Origin: Tomocerus qinae
Taxonomy: Eukaryota > Arthropoda > Collembola > Entomobryomorpha > Tomoceridae
NCBI GenBank assembly: GCA_020055645.1
Contig: CM034546.1
Coordinates: 47,864,001-47,928,000, forward strand
Direction of reading: 5' to 3'
Length of the DNA: 64,000 bases
Positions 11,924 to 24,241 of this stretch are shown in pieces (the first letter of the stretch is position 1; every line of letters starts with the position of its first letter). The notes under the pieces were generated by a model. It saw only the letters and a program-made list of their open reading frames with translations, did no database searches and had not been told where the DNA came from. Position numbers and translations under genes: made by a program.

Positions 11924-12232
11924 ATGGAGAAATGTTTTCGAACATTTGCTATTGTAACGGTTGTAACTATATTCGTACACGGCCACCCACTTCAAATGGA
12001 GGCATCTGACTCCCAAGAAGTTAAAAATACGTTACAACCTCACTACAACAACAAGGCCCACCTGAACGCCTTAAAATATAACCGAATCGTCCGAATTCCT
12101 AATTGGGGTAAAATAGGAACAGTTAAAGGTCTAAATGGGTACCAAAGAAGATGCTATATAAACCTCGAAGGTCAAGTCGTCGGTAACAATTGTAAGAACT
12201 TCGCAGCGAGATTTTTGGCCAGGTGGAAATAA
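11924..12232 (+). CDS. small secreted basic protein, family not recognised
   Basis: A 102-residue open frame starting with a good signal peptide: Met-Glu-Lys-Cys, then a hydrophobic stretch to about residue 20 (TFAIVTVVTIFVHG). The mature part is rich in Lys, Arg and Asn, with only two cysteines (RRCYINLEG and NNCKNF) and a C-terminal RFLARWK. A splice acceptor (ATTTTTAG, ending 11918) lies five bases before the ATG, suggesting an upstream 5' UTR exon. An AATAAA occurs at 12582. I do not recognise the family. A secreted peptide, possibly defence- or signalling-related, is inference from size and charge only; a chance open frame is possible. Confidence 0.5.
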   Translation: MEKCFRTFAIVTVVTIFVHGHPLQMEASDSQEVKNTLQPHYNNKAHLNALKYNRIVRIPNWGKIGTVKGLNGYQRRCYINLEGQVVGNNCKNFAARFLARWK

Positions 12233-12574
12233 TGCTTTTCAAGATGAGAGGAAACTTGATACTTGTGGCCTAGAGTTCTGTGTACAGGAAAAAGATCAAA
12301 AACTAAATATAATCGCTTTGCACTTGTGTTTTAAAAAATATACCTACGCATACTATTTATTTACACTTTGTAATAATAGACCAATTTTTAGTGAACATGA
12401 TTGCCCAATTATCATTATTAAACTTGTTATCGGAAGTTTGGCACTTGATAAACTCTTTGGAAGACTTCAAAACACTTCACCTAAATCTGCATCTACACCT
12501 TTTATATTAAAAATGATTATAATATATATAGTAGTAAGTACATGATTATTATATTTACTTATGTATAACAGTTA

Positions 12575-13095
12575 CGTATGCAATAAAGTAAAAGTAAATT
12601 ACATTTACTTAAATATCTAAGTATTCAAATCCGTAATTAATTGCAATTATTCTATGAAATATATTATGTAATAAGTACATGCATGTTTCAATCCTTTCTA
12701 AAATGTCAAACTATGTTTTGCATGTAACTATGTATAATATTTATTGTCAAACTACGTATAATATTTTATATCATGCTTGAATCAGTATTAAAAACATAAA
12801 ACTTAACCACTATGCCCCAAGATTGGAACTTCAAGTTTCTTTTAAAAAATGCTTATGCGCTTAAGATTCACTAATAGTTTTTTAACAAGGTTTCATAACT
12901 CTTCACCTATTGTGTTATAATGACTTATTGTAGTACGTAAGTACGTATTACACTATACATCAATTTAATAGTTGTGAGTTATATGCAATAAAGTAAAAGT
13001 AAATTACATGAACATACATTCTATTTAAATCCGTACAAACTGAAATTATTCCATGAAATGTACAGATCGCATGCAATAAATAAATACCTACATGT
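12575..13095 (+). repeat. imperfect ~405-bp tandem duplication
   Basis: 12575-12680 and 12982-13095 share CAATAAAGTAAAAGTAAATT followed by ACAT..., 'AAATCCGTA', and 'AAATTATTC(T/C)ATGAAAT'. Both lie downstream of the small secreted-protein gene and include its candidate polyadenylation signal, so they may represent duplicated 3' sequence. Confidence 0.6.
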
Positions 13096-13179
13096 AGTAT
13101 GATGTACCAATATGCTAAAAATTAACACAAGTCAATTGAGTCTGAGTTATGAGCCATTCCAGAAAGGATGACACTACTG

Positions 13180-13360
13180 ACAGCATAATATTATGGAAGC
13201 TTTGAGTTTGATTGTAGTACAACGTCCTGGCTCTATATTCCGAATGTGAGTCCATAAGTTTAAGGAGACAAACTTCAACTTGGAAGAGAGGCTTGTGAAA
13301 TGATGAGTGAGGGAGTTATTTAGTCATAGTCAAGGTCATTCATGACTCATGAGGCTTTGA
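13180..13360 (+). repeat. dispersed repeat family R1, copy 3
   Basis: Nearly identical over about 100 bp to the copy near 19.31-19.46 kb: TCCTGGCTCTATATTCCGAA, then GAGTCCATAAGTTTAAGGAG and ACAAACTTCAACTTGGAAGA. It ends with a shared TAGTCAAGGTCATTCATGA segment. Confidence 0.8.
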
Positions 13361-14078
13361 ATTGTAGTACGCATCGAAGTAAACATGGAAAATTACACTT
13401 TATTTTATAGCATATATAGACTATTTACATGGGCGTCAAGTGATGCTTCTACGTGCATAAATCTTAAGATACTGAAAATAATATATCATAGCAATTAATA
13501 TATATGGTACATTAAAATATAATCAGTAATAATATTGGCAACCACTGCATATTATGTTTTTTTAACAGTTGAAAAGTTGAAATTATACTGTATTACCTTC
13601 GGAAAGGTATGTGGCTTGTGCGATATAAAGAAATATATGTAGGTACTTAAGTTCTAAGTTACAAAATAATAGTTAGCAGCCCAGAAATAACATGGCCTGC
13701 ATCCTGCATCATTGTATTTTACGCCATTTATAGTCATTTTGAAATTAATTATTATTAATATAATCCTAATTAACTGCTAATAATATTCGTAAGTCATACA
13801 TTTGGTTTTAATGAACATCAAAACTTCATGGTATTTATACAAAAAATGGTAACAGAGATATATGAATATATCTTTATATTCTATTTCAACTATATACCGT
13901 TCACTCTTTAATATCGAAACAAATTTTCATGAAGTGAAAAGTGAAAAGAAAAATTAAGTTTTTGCTATGTTAATAATCTTTCTAAATTATTTTTATACTT
14001 GATATTAAACTAACCTTCTTTTTTCTTTCTTCTTCTTTCTTTTTTTGAATTCAGACCTACCATTTTTCAAATTCAGAT

Positions 14079-15972
14079 CTAACTTGATGGACTTTCATTT
14101 TTTGTACTAGATGAACTTTGTTTAGAGTGATAGTGGCGCTGATGATAAATCAGATTTGAAACCTGAATGTAGGATTTTGAACAAAGAGAACATGGATAAG
14201 GCCGTTCCCCCGTGTGACGCTTTCGATGTGTTAACATAACAATTTTCTGTCGAAATCCTTTGCCACAAAAGTCACATTCGAAAGGTAGTTCCCCTGTGTG
14301 TCTTCTTCTGTGCACGGCCATTGAACTTTTATTAGAGAACACTTCTTGGCATATATCACATTTGGCAGATCTGTCTTTTTTTGTAAAGGATGAATTTAAA
14401 GGACGTCTTTTTTGTTTATCGCTGGAGTTTGTTGATATTCTTGATGCTTCTTGTGAGTTTATTTTTCGTTCATTTGCATTATTCTCCGAAACAGTTGATA
14501 CTATATCAGGGTTTAATGAAACAGAATTCTTTGGCAGTGAAGCTTTTACTGCAATACTAATAATAATAAAATAAAACACAAGTTATACATAAAATGTTAG
14601 CTTCCTAGGACTGTTAATTGGTTTATATTACAGGTAACATTTCAATTACCGAAATGGGGCACTTTTGTTTCGTTTGGCATTCCTGGCACTCTTTCTCAGG
14701 CCAATTCCAGTAACACTTGTGGTAGAAATATTGTTACTTGAGCAAGTCTGATCAGCATCATTAACGTTAATTTTCTTTCCCTCGCTATTAAAAGTCAATC
14801 CTGTGCATTAAAGCAATTTTTTACGTTATTATTATACTTCATAGTAGGACGTAATTGAGCTTAAGACTACACATTTGAAAGATTTTTCAAAATACATGCA
14901 TTTTACACGTAAAATTTTGAATTTTTAAAAGTTTTGATTATTTCAGCGACAGATTGTACAGATTAATGTAAGCGATGACAAAGGTTTGAAAAATTACCTT
15001 AAAATTGTATAGAGTGTAGTTTATGTACAGGGTTTTAGGCTAATATTATTACTACAAGCAATTATGAAATTGGGCCTTTCTTACTAAATTGAAAAATATT
15101 AAGATATTTATACAAATTTATGATGATAAAGACAGCTGTTGTTGTAATTTAGCGTTTATATCTGAAGTTTGTATAACATAATAACATCGGATAGTGCAAA
15201 TTTAAAAACAAATACTACTTATTGTCGGCAATAAATACGCCTTATTTTACTTAGACATAATAATGAATATATAAAATATTAATAATCCTTACTTTGCTTT
15301 ACTTAATTCTAATTCTTACTTTCTTACATAGTTCTTACTTTGAAGTTTTACAGTTGCAATTCGTTTTTGGGTTGAAGAAATACTCTCATTAGTATTTTCC
15401 AGTGGCAAACTGCTGGGGCTTTTTTCTCCATTATGCTGAAAATCAACATTGTCGTCAGAGTATTCTTGTAGGCCATCTTCAGTTTTCACAATGTCCAAAT
15501 CAATTACACTTTCATCTTCTGAATTCAATCGTACAATTAGCATAGGACTAATTAATTCTTCCCTGTCAATATTGTCACCAACATATTCCCCATTCTTTTC
15601 CGTCAAATGGATATTCACATTGGACATAGACGACGATCTTGAATTTGGTAATAATTCATTAACATCTGCAATTTTTCCTCTACGATGAAGAATTTCTACG
15701 GAGAATGCAAAAGCTAAATCAGATATGCTTGCTTGAATATATTCCATTTGATTTGAAAAATCAGCTAATTGCATTGCTGAATCATAACATCTCAAGCAGA
15801 ACAACAGATGGTCATTTTCCGATTGACTTCGTTCCGTAATTGCCGAATGTAAATATTTGCAGCACAATTCGAATAGCTTTGAAGAGCATCCCGATGGATT
15901 TGAATTAGGTTGAACAAATTCTTTGAAACATAACTGGCATTGTGTAGTGGAATTTAAAGGTTCCGAATCCAT
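14079..15972 (-). CDS. ZAD-like C2H2 zinc-finger protein A
   Basis: Three exons on the minus strand: 15972-15339, 14800-14650 and 14556-14079. Introns are phase 1 (donor GTAAGA) and phase 2 (donor GTAATT, acceptor TTATTAG), giving 420 residues. The N-terminus has a zinc-finger-associated-domain-like module with CxxC pairs at residues 12/15 and 59/62, the latter in LLFCLRCYDSAMQLADF. A Ser- and acidic-rich linker follows. Three C2H2 fingers lie at about 328-348, 356-376 and 384-405, with TGExP-type linkers. ZAD proteins are arthropod DNA-binding transcription factors whose ZAD mediates dimerisation; target genes cannot be read from the sequence. Two paralogues lie downstream in the window on the same strand with the same intron phases. 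The start is the first ATG, close before the ZAD. Confidence 0.85.
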
Positions 15973-16724
15973 TATGAATCGTCACTAAATCAATACTCGT
16001 GCTGATACCTACAAATAAAATAACTTTTGAATTGCTTTTTAAAATATCGTCAAAAATTTCAAGGTCGTTCAAATTCAAAATCACTATTAAATTATCATTA
16101 CAGTAGTGAAATGAAAAGTTTAGATTTAATAAAATTGAAAATGCTTAGAAATTCGACCGTTACCTTACTTGTCTTGCTTCATTCAATTTTTCATTACATG
16201 GAAATCTCTGCATTATAAAATATACCTTCACTATTACTACTATTTTGTGCCCATGCACAATAAAATATGACATACAGTCGATACAGTAATATAAATACAA
16301 GGTAAAATACAAAATGAATGGGAGTTTCTCACATTAACAATTAAGGACCGGCCTCGAATTTAAGAAATTAATGGAATAAATGATTATCGTCTCTTGAATG
16401 GTCGTGTTTTCTAATGTATAAATTATTCCCCGTTTTTCAAACTAAAAGAGAAAAAGCTTTATCAGTAAAAATGTACTAAATGTTGATTGTTATTTTAAAA
16501 ACGGAAGAAAATAAAAATCGTTACTATGTAATTACTGGACGCCGGACGCTAAGGTATAAAACAAAACATAATTTCTATTCTAGTGTTTCCAAAATATTCT
16601 GAAAACTGAATTACCTGCAAGTGTGAGACCTGAATCTGAGTTGTAAGGAGCTGACCTGTTGTTCTGGTTATGATTTTTATGAGTGTAGTCGTTTTTATTT
16701 AGAAATTTATTTATCAAAATGACA
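15973..16724. other. intergenic region upstream of zinc-finger gene A
   Basis: AT-rich, with no supported gene. It should contain the promoter and 5' UTR of the minus-strand gene ending its coding start at 15972; I cannot point to a specific core promoter element. Confidence 0.45.
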
Positions 16725-18004
16725 TCTCTATATAATAAACACAGAAGGAAAAAAACTTACCAATCTATCTATGTAACTATGTATGTCTGGTAGGACAGCC
16801 TAGGGAACCTGCATATATTGCGTAACGCAAAACCCACTCCCCATGTGTAACGCAAATGCTGGCTCCAACACTTTTGAGTACCTCCTCCTCCCATCAACTG
16901 CACACGTAATATATGCATGTACCTTAGAAGCAAAAAAGCAAAATGCGCAAGACCAATTCCTCTAAACAACCGAAATGAGTCGTTTCATATTATTATAACA
17001 TCAAAACAATAATTGAAATTAACATAAGAAGGTTGAATGGTGGTGAATCGTGATTGGATGGAAATGATTAGCGAAAGGGGACATTTCGTAATGTGGCTTA
17101 TTAAATAGCATTTGAAAACGTCTAATACAAATTGGTTATGCTATTTCAACAAATCTGATACATATTCACGTTTCATTTCATTTTTTTAAAATAAATAAAT
17201 ACACTAAATAACATCCATTTCTAAAGAAAATGGATACAAATTTTGACAGGGACCTAAATTTTTTAACTTTAATATGTAGCTGCTAAATTGTTTTTAAAAA
17301 TCAAATTGAATTCTCTAAAATTTAATTGCAGCCGCGACCAATTTAGTTGAGTTCGCCAAACTCGAATAGTTTTACTATTCGAATTTTTACATTTTCGAGA
17401 AGTAGAACTCACGAAAGTGAAAACTACATACAATTTAAACCCTCAATAGTTGAACTTGTTTTCTCATGTTATATGTCTTCGCAATATTTTTAGTAGAGCT
17501 GGGTTTACTTTTTTACTACCCTCTTGACTCTTGATTCTTTTGGCAGTTGGCTCACCTTTTTGTAGAATTAAATAATAGTGCTGGGTAACTAACTTTTCTT
17601 AAAAAATATTTATTCATAAGTTGTACTCATAGAATTTGTGTTTTTCCAAAATCCCAGGGGGAATCTTATTTTTCTGATTTAAAAGGGAGCTTTTAGGTGA
17701 CTTTTTGGAATTTTGTTTCAAAAATGGAGTCTTTCATTTTTCCCTGCATTGGAAGCTACGATGTACAGTTAATATTTTGGTTTAGGAAATTCCTTTTTAT
17801 CAGGAAGTTGGGGCTGCAGCTGATTTATCCACCACTATAGAGGTTAAAGTATTTTAATTTAAATATACTTTGTATTTACAAAGTTAACAAAATAACCTAT
17901 TGGTATGTTTTCGAAATTGTTTTTATTACTGTGAAGAAGGGTATAGCTTGCTAGCTGCTGAATTTCTCTTGAGTGCTAGATTTGCCCTTTAGCTGGGTTC
18001 ACTA
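16725..18004 (+). mobile_element. non-autonomous Helitron-like element 1
   Basis: Starts TCTCTATATAATAAAC right after an A and ends ...AGCTGGGTTCACTA before T, fitting Helitron insertion between A and T. Its body (CTAGGGAACCTGCA, ACGCAAAACC, CTCCTCCCATCAACTGCACA, and later GAATTTCTCTTGAGTGCTAG) is shared with elements at 18401-18909 and 47918-48754. The 3' end here reads CACTAT rather than CACTAG. A short CCC/GGG stem precedes the end. There is no Rep/helicase coding, so it is non-autonomous. At 1.28 kb it is the longest of the three copies. Confidence 0.65.
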
Positions 18005-18400
18005 TAATGTAATAAAGGTGGTAGTGGTGGTAATTAAATTTTCAGACTGAATTCATCGTCTACCAAAAATTTTAAAATAGTGCATTATATACCTAACATC
18101 GATTTATAGAAAGGCAGATTAAAGTAATAGTAACCGAAGAGAACTCATCAATTTTCAATGGTGGATTTAGCATTATACACAGCTTTTTATTAAAACTATA
18201 GTTCATATTTTTGAAATAGAGCCTTGCAAATTCTAAGAGGTTTGATGAAATAGAATGCAGAAATAATAAAGTAAATAATAAAATTGTAAAACGGCCCTAC
18301 ATTGTTTTTATCAAAATTAACAGGTCGTCAAGGACTTAAGACATCTTTGAAAAATTACATTTCAAAATTTAATACAGGCAAAAGGATATTTCTAAAGCTA

Positions 18401-18909
18401 TTCTATTATATAATCGTAGACTTAAAAAAATTACCAACCTATATATTATATATATTATATCTATGTAAGTATTTCTGGCAGGAGAGCGTAGGAAACCTGT
18501 ATACATTACGTAACGTAAAACCCCCTCCCCCGCCCCATGTGAAACGCAAACGTGCTGACTTCAACACTATTGAGTACCTCCTCCTCCCATCAACTGCACA
18601 CGTATTATATGCAAGTTCCTTAAAAGCAAAATAGCAAAATGCGCAAGCCCATTTCCTCTAAACCACAAAACTGAGTTGTTTATCATTATTTATCATCAAA
18701 ACAATAATATAAATTGACATAAGATGGTTTGACGTTTTACTGCGCCTTCCCAGTTTACACAAGTTTTTTCTAGAATGATATAATAGTACTGGTTAACAGT
18801 AACCTAAGGGAAATACAAATAATTTAAAAAAAAGGTTTTTATTACTGTGATGTGTGGCCTGCTGAAATTCTCTTGAGTGCTAGGTTCGCCCCTCACCTGG
18901 GTTCACTAG
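18401..18909 (+). mobile_element. non-autonomous Helitron-like element 2
   Basis: A shorter relative of the elements at 16725 and 47918. It starts TTCTATTATATAATCGTAGA after an A (the first bases are diverged from TC) and ends CTGGGTTCACTAG before T. It retains the 5' third and the 3' ~100 bp and lacks much of the middle. Confidence 0.65.
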
Positions 18910-19309
18910 TCAGAATATAAAAGCGATAGATAACGAATTTAGAAACGTCTTACTTGGAAATAATTTTTCAAAAAGTGAAACGGAGTTGGAGTTCCATCGT
19001 TATTGTTGTCCTATTTCCTTATACATGTTTTGTTACTTTTGCTTAACTGTTTGCCAAGTTGTCTAAAATCATCTGTTGTTTAAATTACGCGCTTATTTGT
19101 CTGCTTACACCCCAAAAACATTTTGCTATTTGGTGGCAATAATAATAACAATAATTTGTTACTCCTTTCCTTTCAGTCCTTTCATCTCCTTTTCATGCAG
19201 CTTGCTTGCTGTGCGTGTTGAGTAGAAGGGGCCGCATTCATATTCATAACATGCATCACTATATTATAATATTTATATCTATCACTGCCAGACAGTATAA
19301 GTTGACAGA

Positions 19310-19460
19310 AAGTTAGGAGGAAGCTTTTCGTATAGTACAAAATCCTGGCTCTATATTCCGAAGATGAGTCCATAAGTTTAAGGAGACAAACTTCAACTTG
19401 AAAGAGAGGCTTGTGAAATGATGATGATGACAGTTAGTCAAGGTCATTCATGAATTATAC
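19310..19460 (+). repeat. dispersed repeat family R1, copy 4
   Basis: Matches 13180-13360 closely, including GGAAGCTTTTCGTATAGTAC, TCCTGGCTCTATATTCCGAA and GTCAAGGTCATTCATGA. Confidence 0.8.
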
Positions 19461-19770
19461 GCATTATGAGAATGAGAAGGTCCGTATATAATTTTTTCTC
19501 AACTCCCTACTCAATATTCATCTAATTCACCTCACAATGGAAAATATTTTCTTGTGGATTCATCTACAATTATTAACAGATTTATAGTAGTTCATAGTTT
19601 AATTCGTAATAACCATATGATTACTTGACTTCTATCATCAAAATACAAAATAGAAACTCTTTACTACAATTGTTTATCTGCTTTCAAGTATAATTTATTT
19701 ATTTTAAAATCAAAGTGTTAAAAACACAGAATATATAATACTTATAACTTCAATATCTTCTGAAAAACAT

Positions 19771-21701
19771 TTAATTTGCATTTTCTACATTGAAACTGCT
19801 TTCTCGCTCATGACTGTTAACACGCCGTGCAAGTTCTTGTGCAGTGTGGTTGGTTTTAAGATGATTTGAAAGATGATGGTACTGAATGAAGGATTTTGAG
19901 CATATTGAACATTGGTAAGGTCGTTCGCCAGTGTGTATCTTTCGATGTCTTTTCATATTACCTTTATCAGTAAATCCTTTCATACATATGTCACAATTAT
20001 ATGGTAGTTTCCCGGTGTGGCTTATTTTATGTACGGTTAATGCATAATGATGTCCAAACTTTTTATTGCAAACATTACACGTGAATTTCGGTCCTCGTTT
20101 CATTAATTTGTTGTTCAATGAGGTATTTAAACGCTTGTATCGTTTGTACGTAACAGCATTTAATAATTGGCGAGATTTTGCTTGAGATGATTCTTTTGAG
20201 CTGTCAAGGTTTTCGTTTTCTTGTCTTGTTTGTCCTTCAGTTTCAGTACTTGTCGATGCCATTAAATTCTCAGGCTCAGAAGAGTAGGAATTCCAGTGTT
20301 CAAGAACGTCTGATTGTTTTCTGCATATCAATAAATTATATAAATAATTTCTACAATACACAATCATTTTCATCTTGCAGTCAATTATATTTATATTTCA
20401 AGTCTGCCCTAAACATAGCATGTACCATAACTTATACAACAAAAATTGTCAGTGTACATGTTCTTGCGATGCATGTATAAGCAAATAATGAACTGGTATT
20501 TATTTACTTAAAAAAACTTTATTTAAAAAATAAATTCACGTACCGTTTTTTACTTTGTTGGTTATGATTGATAATTCTGTAAGTGCTGATTGTTTTCATT
20601 TTTTCTAACGTCATACTAGTTCCAACTCCATTTATAGCGCAGTCACCACCCCGAAATTGGTTCTCCTTGATGGGAATTTTTTTTCCATTGCCCTTTAACG
20701 CCAACCCTGACAAATTTCATTTAAAAGTTAGGTCTAACTTAATTTTTTAAGACAGTCAGGCTGAAGCAAAATAAATTTGATAATTTTATACTCAATTTGA
20801 ATACCATGTAACTATAAGTTGGTACATTTCAAATACAAACAGAAAATAGAACCAAACAAGCAGAAAAGTTAAAAAGTGGCTACATAAAACATACTATCTT
20901 TAAACAGAGGCACATATTGATTTAAATTTTTAGAATATATTTTGCTAATTCTTTGGTGAATATACAACAAAGTTGAAAGCACTTACTTTCAAGTTTTACA
21001 ACAGGCATTTGGTTACAATTTTCAAATTGACCAATGGGAAAATTTCCATTTAATATATTTTTATTATTTTCAGTTGGCAGGTAGGTAATATTACTGCTTT
21101 CGGTATCCTGCTGAAGGTCAACATTTTCATCAATCCATTCGTCGATTTGGATATTTTCCTGCTTCATTTCAATCAAATTCACTGATTCACCACCGGTATC
21201 TTCTTCATTACAATTCTGTTCAGTGATTACCCACGGATCGATTGATTCACTGGTGTCAACAATTTTGTAACAATCTGAATTGTTAGAATTGGTCGAAAAG
21301 GTAGATGTACATCCAGATTTAACATTTGATATTAACTCACTGGTATTTGAAATTCCTCTACGATGGAGCACTTCCAAAGAGAATAAAATTGCTAAATCAG
21401 AGATGCGTGATTGAATAAATTCCATTTGATCGAGAAATTCTCCTAGCTCCATTGCCGACTTGAAACAAGTTGAGCAGAATAAAATGTTATCGCCATTTAG
21501 TCGATTTGTGTCTTGACCTTGAGTTATTGAAGAATGCAAATATTTGCAACAAAATTCGAGGAGTTTTGGTGAATATTCAGGAGGAAGTTCTATTGGTAGG
21601 TTAAATGCTCTGAAGCACAGTTGGCAATTCACCGTGGAATTACAAAAGCCGGGGGAATGTGAATCTTCATTTGTATCCATCGTTGGTTGATCGCTGATCA
21701 A
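19771..21701 (-). CDS. ZAD-like C2H2 zinc-finger protein B
   Basis: Three minus-strand exons, 21701-20987, 20706-20544 and 20320-19771, with introns in phase 1 (GTAAGT donor) and phase 2 (GTACGT donor, ATGCAG acceptor), encode 475 residues. The ZAD-like module has CxxC at residues 26/29 and 76/79, with the conserved LEFCCKYLHS and FLDQMEFIQSRISDL segments shared with proteins A and C. Exon 2 shares a GLxLxxxGKKI-like start with protein A. Three C2H2 fingers sit at about 374-394, 402-422 and 430-451, with TGKLP and TGERP linkers. The likely role is a sequence-specific DNA-binding regulator. Met8 (MDTNEDS) is an alternative start and resembles the start of protein A. Confidence 0.85.
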
Positions 21702-22046
21702 AGTAAAATTAGCTATAAGAAAAAACAGATGTTATATACTGATATGGTGTCTGAATATAATGGTCTGATATTTCTTAATTTAACTTAACTTGACTTTAAA
21801 AAGTGTAAAAATTGTCGATTCCCACAATTCCAGGATGACACAGACAGATATTAGAGTCATTTCAATACCTATTTATGTTAATCTGGTGACTGATTACCAA
21901 TTGTGGGAAACCTCTATTTCATATTCATATTTATGATTTTGGATTTAGGTTGACATACTACATACATTTTCCAACTACATACTAGAAAACTAACAACCGA
22001 AAAACAAACTCGCATTTAATTTTATTTTAAACATAAAGTTATATTT
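21702..22046. other. upstream region of zinc-finger gene B
   Basis: About 345 AT-rich bases between the coding start of gene B and the foldback element. No gene or clear motif is seen; it presumably includes promoter and 5' UTR. Confidence 0.4.
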
Positions 22047-22055
22047 CTTAAAAAC

Positions 22056-24232
22056 GGGTAAATCCAGCTAGCCGAATCCGAAGGTCCAGCTAGCCGAAGC
22101 CGAAGGTCCAGCTAGCCGAAGCCGAAGGTTGACACCCGAAGCCGAAGGTCCAGGTAGCCGAAGCCGAAGGTCCAGCTAGCCGAATCCGAAGGTCCAGGTA
22201 GCCGAAGCCGAAGGTACCAGCTAGCCGAAGCCGAAGAATGTACCAGGTAGCCGAAGTTCCGAAGGTCCAGCTAGCCGAAATCAGAAGGTCCAGCTAGCCG
22301 AAGCCGAAGTACCAGCTAGCCGACTCGAAGGTCCCGCTACCCGAAGCCGAAGGGATAAGTGAATCTACCCGAAGCCGAAGGTCCCGCTACCCGAAGCCGA
22401 AGGGATAAGTGAATCTACCCGAACCGAAGGTCCCGCTAGCCGAAGCCGAAGGTCCAGCTACCCGAAGCCGAAGGTCCAGCTACCCGAAGCCGAAGGTCCA
22501 GCTACCCGAAGCCGAAGGTCCAGCTACCCGAAGCCGAAGGACCAGCTACCCGAAGCCGAAGGTCCAGCTACCCGAAGCCGAAGGTCCAGCTACCCGAAGC
22601 CGAAGGTCCAGCTACCCGAAGCCGAAGGTCCAGCTACCCGAAGCCGAAGGACCAGCTACCCGAAGCCGAAGGTCCAGCTACCCGAAGCCGAAGGTCCAGC
22701 TACCCGAAGCCGAAGGACCAGCTACCCGAAGCCGAAGGTCCAGCTACCCGAAGCCGAAGGTCCAGCTACCCGAAGCCGAAGGTCCAGCTAGCCGAAGTAC
22801 CAGCTAACCGAACCCGAAGGTCCAGGTAGCCGAAGCCGAAGGTCCAGCTAGCCGAAGCCGAAGGTACCAGCTAGCCGAAATCAGAAGGTCAAGCTAGCCG
22901 AAATGAGAAGGTCAAGCTAACCGAAATCAGAAGGTCAAGCTAGCCGAAATCAGAAGGTCAAGCTAGCTGAAATCAAAAGGTGAGCTAGTCAATCTGTTTG
23001 TATCTTTGTCCATTCCTTTTTAGAATATGTTGAATCACTTTAGAGCATATCGAATCTTGGTAAAAATGCAACCCTGGATAATAATAGATTTAAAATAAAG
23101 TTTTTTGGAAATTTTTAAATCACTATTCTTACTAAACGCAGAGTATCCCACAAAAACTTTAAACTATAAAGTTGTAGGCAATAATCTCAGATAACTGAAA
23201 CTTGTGGCCCAATCTGCATTTATTTTAAGAAAACTGATTTTTAAAATTTCCACCTTTTAAAAATTTGAAATTCAATAATCTGGAACAGTCAATAATTACG
23301 TTGTACAATTTCCAATATAGTTTCGGGGATTTAATGACTGCAAAAATGGTAACTTTAAACCCCAATTAAAGGGTGTTATCTAATTTTCAAATATAAATTA
23401 TGTACAGATTATTTAAATTGAATTTGAAATTATGTTTCTGCAGTTTATTTTATGACTATTGAAAGGGCGAATCAAATGAAGCCTAGTCGCCGTACTGAGC
23501 CGAGCTAAAAATGAATACATAGTAATTTGGTACGTAATAGATTAAGTACTTGATGCAGTTTAGCTTTATGTATCTTTTGGGTAGCTGGTAATTCGGCTAC
23601 CTGGACCTTCGGCTTCGGGTAGTTGGACCTTCGGCTTTGGGTAGCGGGACCTTCGGCTTCGGGTAGCTGGACCTTCGGCTTCGGGTAGCGGGACCTTCGG
23701 CTTCGGGTAGCTGGACCTTCGGCTTCGGGTAGCTGAACCTTCGGCTTCGGGTAGCTGGACCTTCGGCTTCGGGTAGCGAGACCTTCGGCTTCGGGTAGCT
23801 GGACCTTCGACTTCGGGTAGCGGGACATTCGGCTTCGGGTAGCTGGACCTTCGGCTTCGGGTAGCTGGCCCTTTGGCTTCGGGTGTCATCCTTCGGTTTC
23901 GGGTAGCGGGACCTTCGGCTTCGGCTAGCTGGACCTTCTTATTTCGGGTAGCTGGACCTTCGAGTCGGCTAGCTGGTACTTCGGCTTCGGCTAGCTGGAC
24001 CTTCTGATTTCGGCTAGCTGGACCTTCGGAACTTCGGCTACCTGGTACATTCTTCGGCTTCGGCTAGCTGGTACCTTCGGCTTCGGCTACCTGGACCTTC
24101 GGATTCGGCTAGCTGGACCTTCGGCTTCGGCTACCTGGACCTTCGGCTTCGGGTGTCAACCTTCGGCTTCGGCTAGCTGGACCTTCGGCTTCGGCTGGCT
24201 GGACCTTCGGATTCGGCTAGCTGGATTTACCC
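22056..24232. mobile_element. Foldback-like element with arms of 22-bp tandem repeats
   Basis: Ends are GGGTAAATCC and GGATTTACCC, flanked by a perfect 9-bp duplication CTTAAAAAC (22047-22055 and 24233-24241). Both arms (about 22056-22985 and 23575-24232) consist of 22-bp units, consensus CCAGCTACCCGAAGCCGAAG GT, in inverted orientation around a ~590-bp unique spacer. Odd variant units (a TTGACACCC unit, a GAATGTACC unit, a GTTCC insertion, an AATCAG unit) occur in the same order in both arms, so the arms are true inverted copies. The left arm is longer because of extra tandem units. This is the structure of Drosophila Foldback elements. No transposase is present. Confidence 0.85.
22409..22810 (+). 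repeat. homogeneous 22-bp tandem array in the left foldback arm
   Basis: An almost perfect run of the 22-bp unit with only AGGT/AGGA variation. Three units equal 66 bp, so an artificial 22-residue periodic frame (PEAEGPATRSRR...) is open here and, mirrored, in the right arm. I do not annotate it as a gene. Confidence 0.9.
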
Positions 24233-24241
24233 CTTAAAAAC

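Larger units (their letters stand above)
12233..14078. other. intergenic stretch with a local duplication
   Basis: No gene is seen. Segments near 12575-12680 and 12982-13095 resemble each other (both start TATGCAATAAAGTAAAAGTA AATTAC) with an offset of about 405 bp. One R1 repeat copy lies near 13180-13360. A pyrimidine-rich tract lies near 14015-14048, just downstream of the zinc-finger gene on the opposite strand. Confidence 0.55.

Noticed and set aside
22409-23889. Repeat-protein-like frames (PEAEGPATRSRR... units) in both foldback arms
   Set aside because: The 22-bp unit becomes open over 66 bp by chance periodicity, and the frames are mirror images in the two inverted arms. They are element DNA, not genes.
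22056-24232. CRISPR-like array of short regular repeats
   Set aside because: The units are contiguous with no unique spacers, they form inverted arms, and the genome is eukaryotic.
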